From Flavobacteriales bacterium (GTDB taxonomy: Bacteria > Bacteroidota > Bacteroidia > Flavobacteriales > UBA7430): DNA of 64,000 nucleotides. The position numbers and the translations under genes were made by a program. Shown here piece after piece: positions 1-9,273 of the stretch. Under the pieces are notes generated by a model. It was not told the DNA's origin. It worked only from the letters and a program-made list of their open reading frames with translations, and did no database searches. The first letter of the stretch is position 1. Each line of letters opens with the position of its first letter. Where the stretch lies: positions 1 through 64,000 of the forward strand of contig NZJX01000002.1 of assembly GCA_002692065.1 (NCBI GenBank), given 5' to 3'.

Positions 1-607
1 CAGGATCTCCTGAACCATGAGCCTCAGAGATATATACTGTGCCTAATACACATGATGGGTAAACCACTGCGTATTCACATGTACCATCATCTACATTAGA
101 ATCTGCATTGTAATTAGTTGCATCAGAGTCTGTACATCCATAAATAATCTCATCACCTTGACAGTTTAAACTGATACTAAATGAAACAATTGGAGTAAAA
201 CTATTAGTTACGTATGAAGGAGAAAAAGGCCCAGTTGTGGAAATAAGCTGAAAGACATCATAAACCAAATTACCGTCAATAATTTGTAAATTAACAACTT
301 CATTTCCAGAGTAACCATCTATCTCTCCTGTCGTAGTATCGTCTCCCCAAACGGCAATTGAAAATGAACCTCCGTCAGTAGGAACAGAAACTGAACCATA
401 GGTATGACCACTAGAGGAAATTGCCACCATATATGGAGAATCAGAAACGTAGTTGTTACTTGATGACGATAAGAATAATAAGGTCATATTCGAACCAGTA
501 TTAGAATAGTCTGAGGAAGGTATATAACACTGCTGACTATACAAACTTAAACTACTGGAATTCAATAATATAAATGTTGAAAGATATAATAATTTTAATT
601 TTTTCAT
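1..607 (-). CDS. Secreted protein with GCTDxxAxN...DDGTC module (3' end beyond window start)
   Basis: Not in ORF track because it runs off the edge. Reverse-strand ATG at 607 opens MKKLKLLYLSTFILLNSSSLSLYSQQCYIPSS..., a signal peptide; frame is open to position 1 and contains YGCTDSDATNYNADSNVDDGTCEY. Confidence 0.75.
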   Translation of the reverse strand, partial: MKKLKLLYLSTFILLNSSSLSLYSQQCYIPSSDYSNTGSNMTLLFLSSSSNNYVSDSPYMVAISSSGHTYGSVSVPTDGGSFSIAVWGDDTTTGEIDGYSGNEVVNLQIIDGNLVYDVFQLISTTGPFSPSYVTNSFTPIVSFSISLNCQGDEIIYGCTDSDATNYNADSNVDDGTCEYAVVYPSCVLGTVYISEAHGSGDP

Positions 608-731
608 ATTTTAAATATATTGTTAGAATGGGTACGAAAATACAAATTTTTTGATAAAAAAATTAATACAATTTACTTACTGAAATTTAAGTTACTAACA
701 AATTTAAAATGAGATTAAATTAACTTCAAAA

Positions 732-2621
732 TTAGTTTAAAATTTTTTTTACAACAGAACCGTCATCATAAATTTCAAAAAATATTGAATTAGATTTCAA
801 GTTATTTTCAAGAATTACTTGTCCAAGGACATTTAGAATCTTTATAATTTTTTTTTCTTTGATATTATTGTTATCAACACTAAGATTACAAAAATCGTTA
901 ACTTCAAGGACTGAATTTGAAGGAGACAAACCATTTAAGATTAAATTTTCATCTGAATCTATTATTTCCCATGAAACTTCGTTGCTATATATTCCTGAAT
1001 TATCCATTACTAAATCATAACATCCACTTGATAAAAAAAATTGATAAAATCCAAAATCACCATCTTCCAAGGAAACATTGTGTAAAATTTGACCGTCTGA
1101 ATTAATGATTGAAAAGGCATTATTATTCCAACCATCTCCAAAAGAATCATACATTAAAAGATTGTAAAAGTTAAGATCTCCACATGTGAGAGGATAAGTA
1201 CAAGAGCCATCATCAGTATTTGCATCAGAATCAAAATTTAGAGCGTTAATGTCTGAACAACCATAGATAATACCCACACAACCTCCATCATCAGTATTAG
1301 CAACAAAATTAAAATTGAAAGCTGTCGAATCTGTACATCCATATATTACTTCGCATTCTCCAGAAAAATTAATTGGCAAAGCAATTGCATCACTTGCACT
1401 TCCTGTCAAAGTTCCAGATATCATAAGAGAATCAGTATCGTTATTAATTATTTCAACATAGTTTCCATACCAACCATTTCCAAAAGAAGTAAACATATTA
1501 AAAAATGAACAACCATCATTTAAACATAATTGGTATACACCAGCCCCACCCTCAAATCCTTGAATTTCCCAAGAAACAGTATTTTCCCAATTTCCGCCAC
1601 CAACTTCAACATTAACAGAAGTTCCCTCTAAACAATTTCCGTTACAATCTAATCCAATCTGAGGGCCATTTCCGCCACATTCTCCACACTCATCAATTTC
1701 AAAACATAAACCATTGTCATAAATTGCAAGAGAATCAAAGTTACATGCCAGTGTGTCAATACACCCATAATCACTACTAATATTAGCATTTTCATTTATC
1801 CATTCGTAAACGTAAGAAACTCTTGACCAGACCCCAGGATATTGAACTTGAGCACATCCATAACCCCAACTTGTAATTCCAACTAATAGCCATCTTGTAG
1901 AATCTGAACTTCTCACTGCAAGGGGGCCTCCGGAGTCTCCCTGGCATGCATCTTCGCCCCCATCTATCAAATCTCCAGCGCATATCATAGTTGTATCTAA
2001 ATTTCCACAAGGATACTCACCTGAATTACCATTTTCGTCAACATCTATTCCACAAGCAACTGAATTGTAAACAATTGGCGCAGTAGCAACTTGAAGAGTT
2101 GATGAAGATGGCCCCCCAGAAGACAAAGAACCCCACCCTGTAATATATGAAATAACTCCAGCACTTTCGCTTCCAGCAAGGACTTCAGTAGGGTCAATTA
2201 TATCAATAATTTGTAAATTTTCATTAAAGTTAAAATCACCATCTATTTCAATTAATGCAAAATCATAAGATAAATTATTTGGATTTCCATATGATGGATG
2301 TATGATAATTTGTGAAACAGAATATGTTTCGCCACCAGAGGCATATGGATCAGATGACCCACCTCTAATGTAAGTATTATTAGGATTATTATTATCAACA
2401 CAGTGAGCGGCAGTCAAAACCCACGAATCTCCTATTACAGCTCCACCACAAAAACCAAAACCATTTCCAGAAACCAATGCAATTTGCCAGGGATAGTCTT
2501 TAATATCAGCATCAATTCCTCCAACAACTCTTTCTAAATTTTCTATATTTGGCCTAACTTGTGAAAATAAGTTAGATACAATAAAAACATTGGTTATAAA
2601 TAATAAGTAAATTTTTGTCAT
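732..2621 (-). CDS. Secreted trypsin-like (S1 family) serine protease with Cys modules and T9SS-like C-terminal sorting domain
   Basis: RVVGGIDADIKDYPWQIAL activation-site-like N-terminus, TAAHC, DFALIEI and GDSGGPL motifs; repeated GC(T/S/I)D..A.NF modules; C-terminal KILNVLGQ...FEIYDDGSVVKKILN. Confidence 0.92.
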   Translation of the reverse strand: MTKIYLLFITNVFIVSNLFSQVRPNIENLERVVGGIDADIKDYPWQIALVSGNGFGFCGGAVIGDSWVLTAAHCVDNNNPNNTYIRGGSSDPYASGGETYSVSQIIIHPSYGNPNNLSYDFALIEIDGDFNFNENLQIIDIIDPTEVLAGSESAGVISYITGWGSLSSGGPSSSTLQVATAPIVYNSVACGIDVDENGNSGEYPCGNLDTTMICAGDLIDGGEDACQGDSGGPLAVRSSDSTRWLLVGITSWGYGCAQVQYPGVWSRVSYVYEWINENANISSDYGCIDTLACNFDSLAIYDNGLCFEIDECGECGGNGPQIGLDCNGNCLEGTSVNVEVGGGNWENTVSWEIQGFEGGAGVYQLCLNDGCSFFNMFTSFGNGWYGNYVEIINNDTDSLMISGTLTGSASDAIALPINFSGECEVIYGCTDSTAFNFNFVANTDDGGCVGIIYGCSDINALNFDSDANTDDGSCTYPLTCGDLNFYNLLMYDSFGDGWNNNAFSIINSDGQILHNVSLEDGDFGFYQFFLSSGCYDLVMDNSGIYSNEVSWEIIDSDENLILNGLSPSNSVLEVNDFCNLSVDNNNIKEKKIIKILNVLGQVILENNLKSNSIFFEIYDDGSVVKKILN

Positions 2622-2641
2622 TTTTTCTAAAAAAAGAATTA

Positions 2642-2649
2642 CAAATTTA
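2642..2649 (-). promoter_or_regulatory. Bacteroidota-type -7 element TAAATTTG (protease gene)
   Basis: Matches TAnnTTTG about 20 nt upstream of the start codon. Confidence 0.45.
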
Positions 2650-2734
2650 CTAAAAATATGATTGACTAATGCTTAAATATTAATTTTTATTAAAATATAT
2701 TTATAAAATTTAATTTCAAAAAATCACAAAAATG

Positions 2735-2742
2735 TATATTTG
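2735..2742 (+). promoter_or_regulatory. Bacteroidota-type -7 element TATATTTG (thrS)
   Basis: Exact TAnnTTTG about 20 nt upstream of thrS ATG. Confidence 0.5.
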
Positions 2743-2761
2743 TATACCAATTTAAAAAAAA

Positions 2762-4699
2762 ATGATAAAAGTAGAATTCCCTGATGGTAGATCAAAGAAA
2801 TATCCAAAAGGTATAACCTTTTATGAGATTGCTAAATCAATAAGTGAAGGTCTTGCAAGAAATGTACTTGCGGCTGAAATTGGTGAAGAAATATTTGACT
2901 TAGATACTAAATTAAAAAATGATTGTAAAATCAGGCTTCTAACTTGGGATGACAATAATGGTAAAAAAGTTTTTTGGCATTCTTCAGCTCATTTAATGGC
3001 AGAAGCACTAGAATCACTATATCCTGGAATTAAATTTGCTATTGGGCCTCCAATTGAAAATGGATTTTATTATGATATTGATTTTGGAGACTACTCTTTT
3101 TCATCTGATCATTTTACAAAAGTTGAGAAAAAAATAAATGAACTATCAAGATTGAAATCTAAATTTTTAAAAACTAATATTTCAAAACAAAATGCAAAAA
3201 AATATTTTAAAGAAAAAAATGATAATTATAAACTTGAACTTATACAAGAATTAAAAGATGGTGAAATTACTTTTTATCAACAAGGAAAATTTATAGATTT
3301 ATGTAAAGGCCCACATATTCCCCACACCGGACATATCAAAGCGTTTAAAATTCTCAGTACAGCAGGAGCTTATTGGAGAGGAAATGAAAAAAATAAACAA
3401 CTGACAAGAATTTATGGTATAAGTTTTCCAAAAAATAAATTTTTATCAGATTATATAAATTTTCTTGAGGAGGCAAAAAAACGAGATCACAGAAAAATAG
3501 GTAAAGATTTAGAGCTTTTCACTTTCTCAAATAAAGTTGGACAAGGACTTCCCCTTTGGTTACCAAATGGGACCAATCTAAGAAATCGTTTAGAAAATTT
3601 TTTAAAGAAAATTCAACTAGATAATGGTTATGATCCTGTCATTACTCCCCATATTGGTCACAAAAGTCTTTATGTTTGCTCTGGTCATTTCGATAAGTAC
3701 GGTTCAGATTCTTTTCAATCCATTAAAACTCCAGATTTAAATGAAGAATTTTTTTTAAAGCCAATGAATTGTCCTCATCATTGTGAAATATATAAAAGCA
3801 AACCACGATCATACAAAGACCTACCCATAAGATTTGCTGAGTTCGGAACAGTTTACAGATTTGAACAAAGTGGAGAACTTCATGGTTTAACCAGAGTCAG
3901 AGGATTCACCCAAGATGATGCACATATTTTTGTAACTAAAAATCAAATTCAAAAAGAGTTTGAAAAAGTTATTGATATTGTTTTATTAGTCTTTAAATCT
4001 CTTGGCTTTGAAGATTTTACAGCTCAAATTTCATTGAGAGATAAAGTTGAGAGAAACAAATATATTGGAAATGATAATAATTGGAAATTAGCTGAAGATG
4101 CTATCATTAAATCTGCTGAAAATAAAGGCTTAGAGACAATTTTGGAATATGGAGAGGCAGCATTTTATGGACCAAAACTTGATTTTATGGTTAAAGATGC
4201 AATTGGGAGATCATGGCAACTTGGAACAATTCAAATTGACTATAATCTTCCTGAAAGATTTGATCTAAATTATATTGGTGATGATAATAAAAAACATAGA
4301 CCGGTAATGATTCATAGAGCTCCATTTGGTTCTCTAGAAAGATTTATTGCTGTTTTAACTGAACATTGTAATGGGAATTTCCCCTTATGGTTGTCACCAA
4401 ATCAAGTATCCATAATAATTATTAGTGAAAAATTCATTCTTTACGCCAAAGAAGTTTTTAATTTACTTAAAATTTCCGATATTCGCGCCTGCATTGATGA
4501 TAGAAATGAAAAAACTGGAAGAAAAATTAGAGACGCAGAAATTAAAAAAACTCCATATATGTTGATAATTGGAGAAAAAGAATCAACAGAAAATAAAATA
4601 TCTGTCAGAAAACATGGTGGCGAAAATATGGGATCAATGAAAATTGAAAAATTTATTGAAATAATTGAAAAAGAAATTAAAAATAGTATTAATAAATAA
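2762..4699 (+). CDS. thrS: Threonyl-tRNA synthetase
   Basis: TGS domain, [74 protein letters not shown]. Confidence 0.98.
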   Translation: MIKVEFPDGRSKKYPKGITFYEIAKSISEGLARNVLAAEIGEEIFDLDTKLKNDCKIRLLTWDDNNGKKVFWHSSAHLMAEALESLYPGIKFAIGPPIENGFYYDIDFGDYSFSSDHFTKVEKKINELSRLKSKFLKTNISKQNAKKYFKEKNDNYKLELIQELKDGEITFYQQGKFIDLCKGPHIPHTGHIKAFKILSTAGAYWRGNEKNKQLTRIYGISFPKNKFLSDYINFLEEAKKRDHRKIGKDLELFTFSNKVGQGLPLWLPNGTNLRNRLENFLKKIQLDNGYDPVITPHIGHKSLYVCSGHFDKYGSDSFQSIKTPDLNEEFFLKPMNCPHHCEIYKSKPRSYKDLPIRFAEFGTVYRFEQSGELHGLTRVRGFTQDDAHIFVTKNQIQKEFEKVIDIVLLVFKSLGFEDFTAQISLRDKVERNKYIGNDNNWKLAEDAIIKSAENKGLETILEYGEAAFYGPKLDFMVKDAIGRSWQLGTIQIDYNLPERFDLNYIGDDNKKHRPVMIHRAPFGSLERFIAVLTEHCNGNFPLWLSPNQVSIIIISEKFILYAKEVFNLLKISDIRACIDDRNEKTGRKIRDAEIKKTPYMLIIGEKESTENKISVRKHGGENMGSMKIEKFIEIIEKEIKNSINK

Positions 4700-4711
4700 C
4701 ATAAAACTTAA

Positions 4712-4717
4712 AGGAGG
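4712..4717 (+). promoter_or_regulatory. Strong Shine-Dalgarno AGGAGG upstream of infC
   Basis: aaAGGAGGaaccaaATT: 6 nt spacing to the proposed ATT start at 4724. Confidence 0.6.
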
Positions 4718-4723
4718 AACCAA

Positions 4724-5290
4724 ATTATAGTATTAAGAAGAAAGATTAACAGGACAAACAGGCGAATAGTAAAAACTAATGCTCACAAAATTAATTCTGA
4801 AATAAAATCCTCAGACGTAAGGCTAGTATCTAACAAAGAAATCGAGGATGGAATATATCCTATTCAAAAGGCCCTTGGCTTGGCCGATGAATTAGGATTA
4901 GATTTAGTTCAAATCGCAGATAATGCCGTCCCACCTGTATGCAGAATTGTTGACTATAACAAATTTTTGTACGAACAAAAAATGAGACAAAAATTATTAA
5001 AATCAAAAACTGCTAAAATAGTTCTTAAAGAAATTAGGTTTGGTCCCAATACAGATGATCATGATTTTGACTTTAAACTTAAGCATGCAAAAAAATTTTT
5101 AAATGATGGAGCAAAACTAAAAGCTTTTGTTTTTTTTAAAGGTAGATCTATACTATACAAAGATAAGGGAGAAATTTTACTTTTAAGATTTGCTCAAGAA
5201 CTTGAAGAATTTGGAAAAGTTGATCAATTACCAAAGTTAGAGGGTAAGAGAATGATAATGTTGATGAGTGCGAAAAAAAATAATAAATAA
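4724..5290 (+). CDS. infC: Translation initiation factor IF-3, proposed ATT start (ORF track starts internally at 4880)
   Basis: Frame upstream of 4880 reads (ATT)[80 protein letters not shown], the IF3 N-domain; no ATG/GTG/TTG in frame at the expected N-terminus. Confidence 0.9.
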   Translation: MIVLRRKINRTNRRIVKTNAHKINSEIKSSDVRLVSNKEIEDGIYPIQKALGLADELGLDLVQIADNAVPPVCRIVDYNKFLYEQKMRQKLLKSKTAKIVLKEIRFGPNTDDHDFDFKLKHAKKFLNDGAKLKAFVFFKGRSILYKDKGEILLLRFAQELEEFGKVDQLPKLEGKRMIMLMSAKKNNK

Positions 5291-5302
5291 AATCAAAGTA
5301 TA

Positions 5303-5497
5303 ATGCCTAAAATGAAAACTAAATCCAGTGCGAAAAAAAGATTCAAATTGACTGGTACTGGGAAAATTAAAAGAATGCATGCATTCAAAAGTCATATATT
5401 GACTAAAAAAACAACTAAACAAAAAAGAAATCTTACTAAATCTGGTTTAGTACATAAAAGTGATGTATCTAACATTAAACAACAATTATGTATTTAA
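5303..5497 (+). CDS. rpmI: 50S ribosomal protein L35
   Basis: [24 protein letters not shown]; position between infC and rplT. Confidence 0.97.
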   Translation: MPKMKTKSSAKKRFKLTGTGKIKRMHAFKSHILTKKTTKQKRNLTKSGLVHKSDVSNIKQQLCI

Positions 5498-5579
5498 ATT
5501 AAATTTAGTGTTTATTAATTAACCCTATTCTTAGCTCTTAAGCAATAATTTATTCGCTAAGTTTAAAAAAATTAAAAAA

Positions 5580-5927
5580 ATGCCAAGATCAGTAAATCAT
5601 GTAGCTTCAAAAGCTAGGAGAAAAAAAATATTAAAACTTGCAAAAGGATTTTTTGGAAGAAGAAAAAATGTTTGGACGGTCGCTAAAAACGCGGTTGAAA
5701 AAGCTTTACTATATGCCTACAGGGACAGAAAAGTTAGAAAAAGGAAATTTCGTTCTTTGTGGATACAAAGAATCAATGCAGGTGCAAGACAATATGGAAT
5801 GTCATACTCTCAATTTATGAGCTTAATACATAAAAATAATATTCAAATTAATAGGAAAGTTCTAGCTGACTTAGCCATGAATCAACCAGAGGCATTTAAG
5901 AGTATTATTGAAAAAATACAAAAATAA
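5580..5927 (+). CDS. rplT: 50S ribosomal protein L20
   Basis: [30 protein letters not shown]...; operon context. Confidence 0.98.
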   Translation: MPRSVNHVASKARRKKILKLAKGFFGRRKNVWTVAKNAVEKALLYAYRDRKVRKRKFRSLWIQRINAGARQYGMSYSQFMSLIHKNNIQINRKVLADLAMNQPEAFKSIIEKIQK

Positions 5928-5940
5928 CTTTTTACCTCGT

Positions 5941-6966
5941 TTATTTTGATAATCTCTCAAGCCCTAAAATTGAAGGTCTGTAAGAAGGATTAATCATTAA
6001 TGAGGTTCTGTAATCAGTTTCAGATGCAAGTTTTTTATTTGATAATTCATAAGAATATGCTCTTCCAAAATATGCTTCGTTGTAGGTTGGGTCAATATCA
6101 ATTGCATATGAGAAATTTTCTATAGCGTCTTCAAAATTATCTTTGTAAATATTAATTACTCCAATATTATGATATGAAAACTTATCCGAGGGATTTAATT
6201 TAATTGATTTGAGGTAATTTAAAATTGCATTATCATAATTATTCATTTTTTGATAGAACATCCCAATCTTGTAAAAAATATCATATCTATCAGGTTTTAT
6301 AATACATGCATAATTAAAATAATCGATTGCCAAATAATTATTTAAATCAGAATAAATAGTTCCCATCAAGTCAAATCCTTCAAAAAACTTGTTATTTAAA
6401 TTTAATGACTCTTGAATTAACGTAATCGCTTTAGTTGTGTCATCATTAAATAAAAAAAAATTACCTTTTAAAAATAAAGCATAAAAGTTTTCAGAATCAT
6501 AATCTAGAATTTCATTTATTATTTTTAATCCATTTTTAAAATCATTTACGGCTAAATAAAGTTCAGCTAAATTTAGTCTACAATCTATATTAGTATAATC
6601 TATATTTGCACACAATTCCCATGTATCTTTTGCTTTTTTTGAATTACCCATTAAATAGTACAAAGACCCTAATTTAAATTTATAAAATGAATTAAAGGAA
6701 TCCAGTCTACATGAAATAACTAAATCCTTGTAGGCATCTGAGAGATTTGAATACTTTATGAAAAAATTAGATCTTGAGAAAAATAAATCTGCGTTTAAAG
6801 AGTCAAGTTTTATTAAATTATTTATTGAATCAATAGACTTAATTGAATCATTAAAACTATAATTAATTTTTTTATAATTTTTATTTGAATTGCATGATAA
6901 AAAAATTATTGATAAAATAGATAATATATTAAAAACATTATATCTAAGAACTTTCAATTTTTTCAA
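5941..6966 (-). CDS. TPR-repeat lipoprotein
   Basis: Lipobox-like FLSC; repeated TPR-like helices ([45 protein letters not shown]). Confidence 0.75.
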   Translation of the reverse strand: MKKLKVLRYNVFNILSILSIIFLSCNSNKNYKKINYSFNDSIKSIDSINNLIKLDSLNADLFFSRSNFFIKYSNLSDAYKDLVISCRLDSFNSFYKFKLGSLYYLMGNSKKAKDTWELCANIDYTNIDCRLNLAELYLAVNDFKNGLKIINEILDYDSENFYALFLKGNFFLFNDDTTKAITLIQESLNLNNKFFEGFDLMGTIYSDLNNYLAIDYFNYACIIKPDRYDIFYKIGMFYQKMNNYDNAILNYLKSIKLNPSDKFSYHNIGVINIYKDNFEDAIENFSYAIDIDPTYNEAYFGRAYSYELSNKKLASETDYRTSLMINPSYRPSILGLERLSK

Positions 6967-7942
6967 TAATTTTTGATTCGATTTCGTTCATTAACTCAAC
7001 ATTATCATTCAAAAGCGCTTTAACAGAATCTCTACCTTGACCCAACTTAATATCACCATAACTAAACCAAGAACCACTTTTATCTATTAAATTTAGTTCT
7101 ACTCCTAAATCAACTATTTCACCAATTTTAGAAATTCCTTCACCATATAAAATATCAAATTCTGTTTTTTTAAATGGAGGAGCAACTTTATTTTTGACAA
7201 CTTTAACTCTGGTTCTATTTCCAACCAAATTTTCACCATTTTTAAGTTGTGTACTTCTTCTTATATCTAATCTTATTGAAGCATAAAATTTCAATGCATT
7301 TCCACCAGTTGTAGTTTCTGGATTTCCAAAAATAACTCCAATTTTTTCTCTTAATTGATTAATAAATATACAAATACATCCTGTTTTTGATATTGAAGCA
7401 GTTAATTTCCTTAAAGCTTGAGACATTAATCTTGCATGTAAACCTAATTTAGAATCTCCCATTTCACCCTCAATTTCACTTTTAGGTGTTAGGGCGGCAA
7501 CTGAGTCTACTACTATAATATCAATAGCTCCAGATCTGATTAAATTATCAGCAATTTCTAATGCTTGTTCTCCTGAATCTGGTTGAGCAATTATTAATTC
7601 ATCAATATTAACTCCAAGATTTTCAGCATATATCCTATCAAAAGCGTGCTCTGCATCAATAAAAGCCGCAATACCCCCAGTTTTTTGAGCTTCAGCCATT
7701 GCGTGAATTGCAAGAGTAGTCTTTCCTGAAGACTCTGGTCCATATATCTCGACTACCCTTCCTTTAGGATAACCTCCAACTCCTAATGCCAGATCTAAAC
7801 CAATAGAACCAGTTGAAATTGAAGATATATTCTCATGAGTAACACTACCCATTTTCATAACAGCTCCTTTACCATAGGTTTTTTCTAACTTATCAATAGT
7901 AATGTTTAATGCTTTTAATTTTGATTCTTTTTCTTTATCCAT
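6944..7942 (-). CDS. recA: Recombinase RecA
   Basis: [61 protein letters not shown]. Confidence 0.99.
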   Translation of the reverse strand: MDKEKESKLKALNITIDKLEKTYGKGAVMKMGSVTHENISSISTGSIGLDLALGVGGYPKGRVVEIYGPESSGKTTLAIHAMAEAQKTGGIAAFIDAEHAFDRIYAENLGVNIDELIIAQPDSGEQALEIADNLIRSGAIDIIVVDSVAALTPKSEIEGEMGDSKLGLHARLMSQALRKLTASISKTGCICIFINQLREKIGVIFGNPETTTGGNALKFYASIRLDIRRSTQLKNGENLVGNRTRVKVVKNKVAPPFKKTEFDILYGEGISKIGEIVDLGVELNLIDKSGSWFSYGDIKLGQGRDSVKALLNDNVELMNEIESKIIEKIESS

Positions 7943-7973
7943 AATATATTTTTTGTCAAATTAAATACGAAAA

Positions 7974-7992
7974 AATGACAATTTGTGTCATT
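7974..7992 (-). terminator. Putative intrinsic terminator of bcp (inverted repeat AATGACA-N5-TGTCATT then T-run)
   Basis: Reverse strand AATGACACAAATTGTCATTTTTT: perfect 7-bp stem, 5-nt loop, T-run, located between bcp stop and recA start. Confidence 0.5.
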
Positions 7993-8449
7993 AACTAAAA
8001 TTTAAAATTTGATTCGAATGATCATTTGTTTTGACTTTATCAATAATATTTTCTATTAATTGATTTTCATTTATAATAAATGTAACTCTAAGAACACCTT
8101 CATATTCTCTTCCCATAAATTTTTTTAACCCCCAAACACCATACAAATTTATAACCTCTTTATTAGTGTCAGCTAATAATGAAAAAGGCAAAGAATACTT
8201 GTTAATAAATTTTAAATGAGATGAAGAACTATCAGGACTAACTCCTAAAACTATGTATCCTTTTTTTAATAAAACAGAGTAATTTTCTGAAATATTACAG
8301 GCTTGCTTTGTACAACCAGGAGTTAAATCTTTGGGGTAGAAATATAAAACAATTTTTTTTCCTGAGTAATCACTTAAGGAAACTTTTTCATTGTTTTCAT
8401 TTAACAAGGAAAAATTAGGAGCTTGATCTCCTACTTTTAGTTTTTTCAT
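7991..8449 (-). CDS. bcp: Peroxiredoxin (Bcp/PrxQ-type thiol peroxidase)
   Basis: GDQAPNFSL...YFYPKDLTPGCTKQACNISENY. Confidence 0.93.
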   Translation of the reverse strand: MKKLKVGDQAPNFSLLNENNEKVSLSDYSGKKIVLYFYPKDLTPGCTKQACNISENYSVLLKKGYIVLGVSPDSSSSHLKFINKYSLPFSLLADTNKEVINLYGVWGLKKFMGREYEGVLRVTFIINENQLIENIIDKVKTNDHSNQILNFS

Positions 8450-8528
8450 TAATTTTTTTTTTCAAATTTATTAAAAAATGAAATTTTTACCGGCATATTT
8501 TTTTTTTATTATTAACAAATTTTTAAAA

Positions 8529-9116
8529 TTATTGAAATGAAAATTCAAACTTATTTTTAATGCATAATTTTCTCATATTTGATAAAGCATATCTCATTCT
8601 TCCTAAAGCTGTATTAATACTAATTCCGCATTCATTTGAAATTTCTTTAAACGTCATCCCTCCAAAGAATCTCATTTCAATAACTTCTTTTTGATCCTCT
8701 GATAGTAATCCAGTCAATTTTTTTAATTCTTTAGATTGATCAAAGTTTGGATATTTTGAATCTTGAATTTCATTATTATCATTTAGAGAATTGATTAAAT
8801 CAAATTTAAAATTCTTATTAAAATTTTGCAATCTAGATTCTTTTCTGAAATAATCTATGATAACATTATGAGTGATTCTCATAAACCAAGGAAGAAATTT
8901 TCCTTGATCCTTATATTTACCAGACCTTAAAATGTTAAATACTTTTATACATACCTCTTGAAATATATCATTTGAGATATCTTTGTCCTTTATTTTTGAA
9001 AGTATATATCCATATACTTTATCATTATACTTTAGAATTAATTGGTTGAACGATTCAGTATTACCGGAAATGAAGGTAGATATATAAATAGAATCTTGAT
9101 TATTTTGTACACACAT
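8529..9116 (-). CDS. ECF-family RNA polymerase sigma factor
   Basis: Sigma70 region 2 (YILSKIKDKDISNDIFQEVCIKVF) and region 4 (LSEDQKEVIEMRFFGGMTFKEISNECGISINTALGRMRYALSNMRK). Confidence 0.93.
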   Translation of the reverse strand: MCVQNNQDSIYISTFISGNTESFNQLILKYNDKVYGYILSKIKDKDISNDIFQEVCIKVFNILRSGKYKDQGKFLPWFMRITHNVIIDYFRKESRLQNFNKNFKFDLINSLNDNNEIQDSKYPNFDQSKELKKLTGLLSEDQKEVIEMRFFGGMTFKEISNECGISINTALGRMRYALSNMRKLCIKNKFEFSFQ

Positions 9117-9186
9117 AACTACTAATTTAAATTAAACAATAAATATTAATAGGTAAAAGTGTGTATAGGCATTTTTTTTGTTATAG

Positions 9187-9194
9187 CAAATATA
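9187..9194 (-). promoter_or_regulatory. -7 element TATATTTG (ECF sigma gene)
   Basis: Exact TAnnTTTG on reverse strand upstream of start at 9116. Confidence 0.4.
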
Positions 9195-9238
9195 AAAAAA
9201 ATAAATTGTAAATAAAAGATTCATTAAATTTTTGTAGT

Positions 9239-9246
9239 TAACTTTG
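9239..9246 (+). promoter_or_regulatory. -7 element TAACTTTG (uvrA)
   Basis: Exact TAnnTTTG about 27 nt upstream of uvrA ATG. Confidence 0.4.
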
Positions 9247-9273
9247 AAATATTTTTTGTTAAAAATGATTTAG

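Noticed and set aside
917-1105. 62-aa + strand ORF antisense to the serine protease
   Set aside because: Lies entirely within a well-supported gene on the other strand, no recognisable domain; low-complexity antisense translation.
1200-1360. Repeated 'TCATCAGTATT' segments as a CRISPR-like array
   Set aside because: They are the DNA of the repeated TDDG protein modules within the protease, with imperfect units and no spacer architecture.
1792-2010. 72-aa - strand ORF inside the protease in another frame
   Set aside because: Overlaps the conserved GDSGGP region in an alternative frame; composition artefact.
5638-5820. 60-aa ORF inside rplT in another frame
   Set aside because: Fully embedded in the L20 frame, no independent support.
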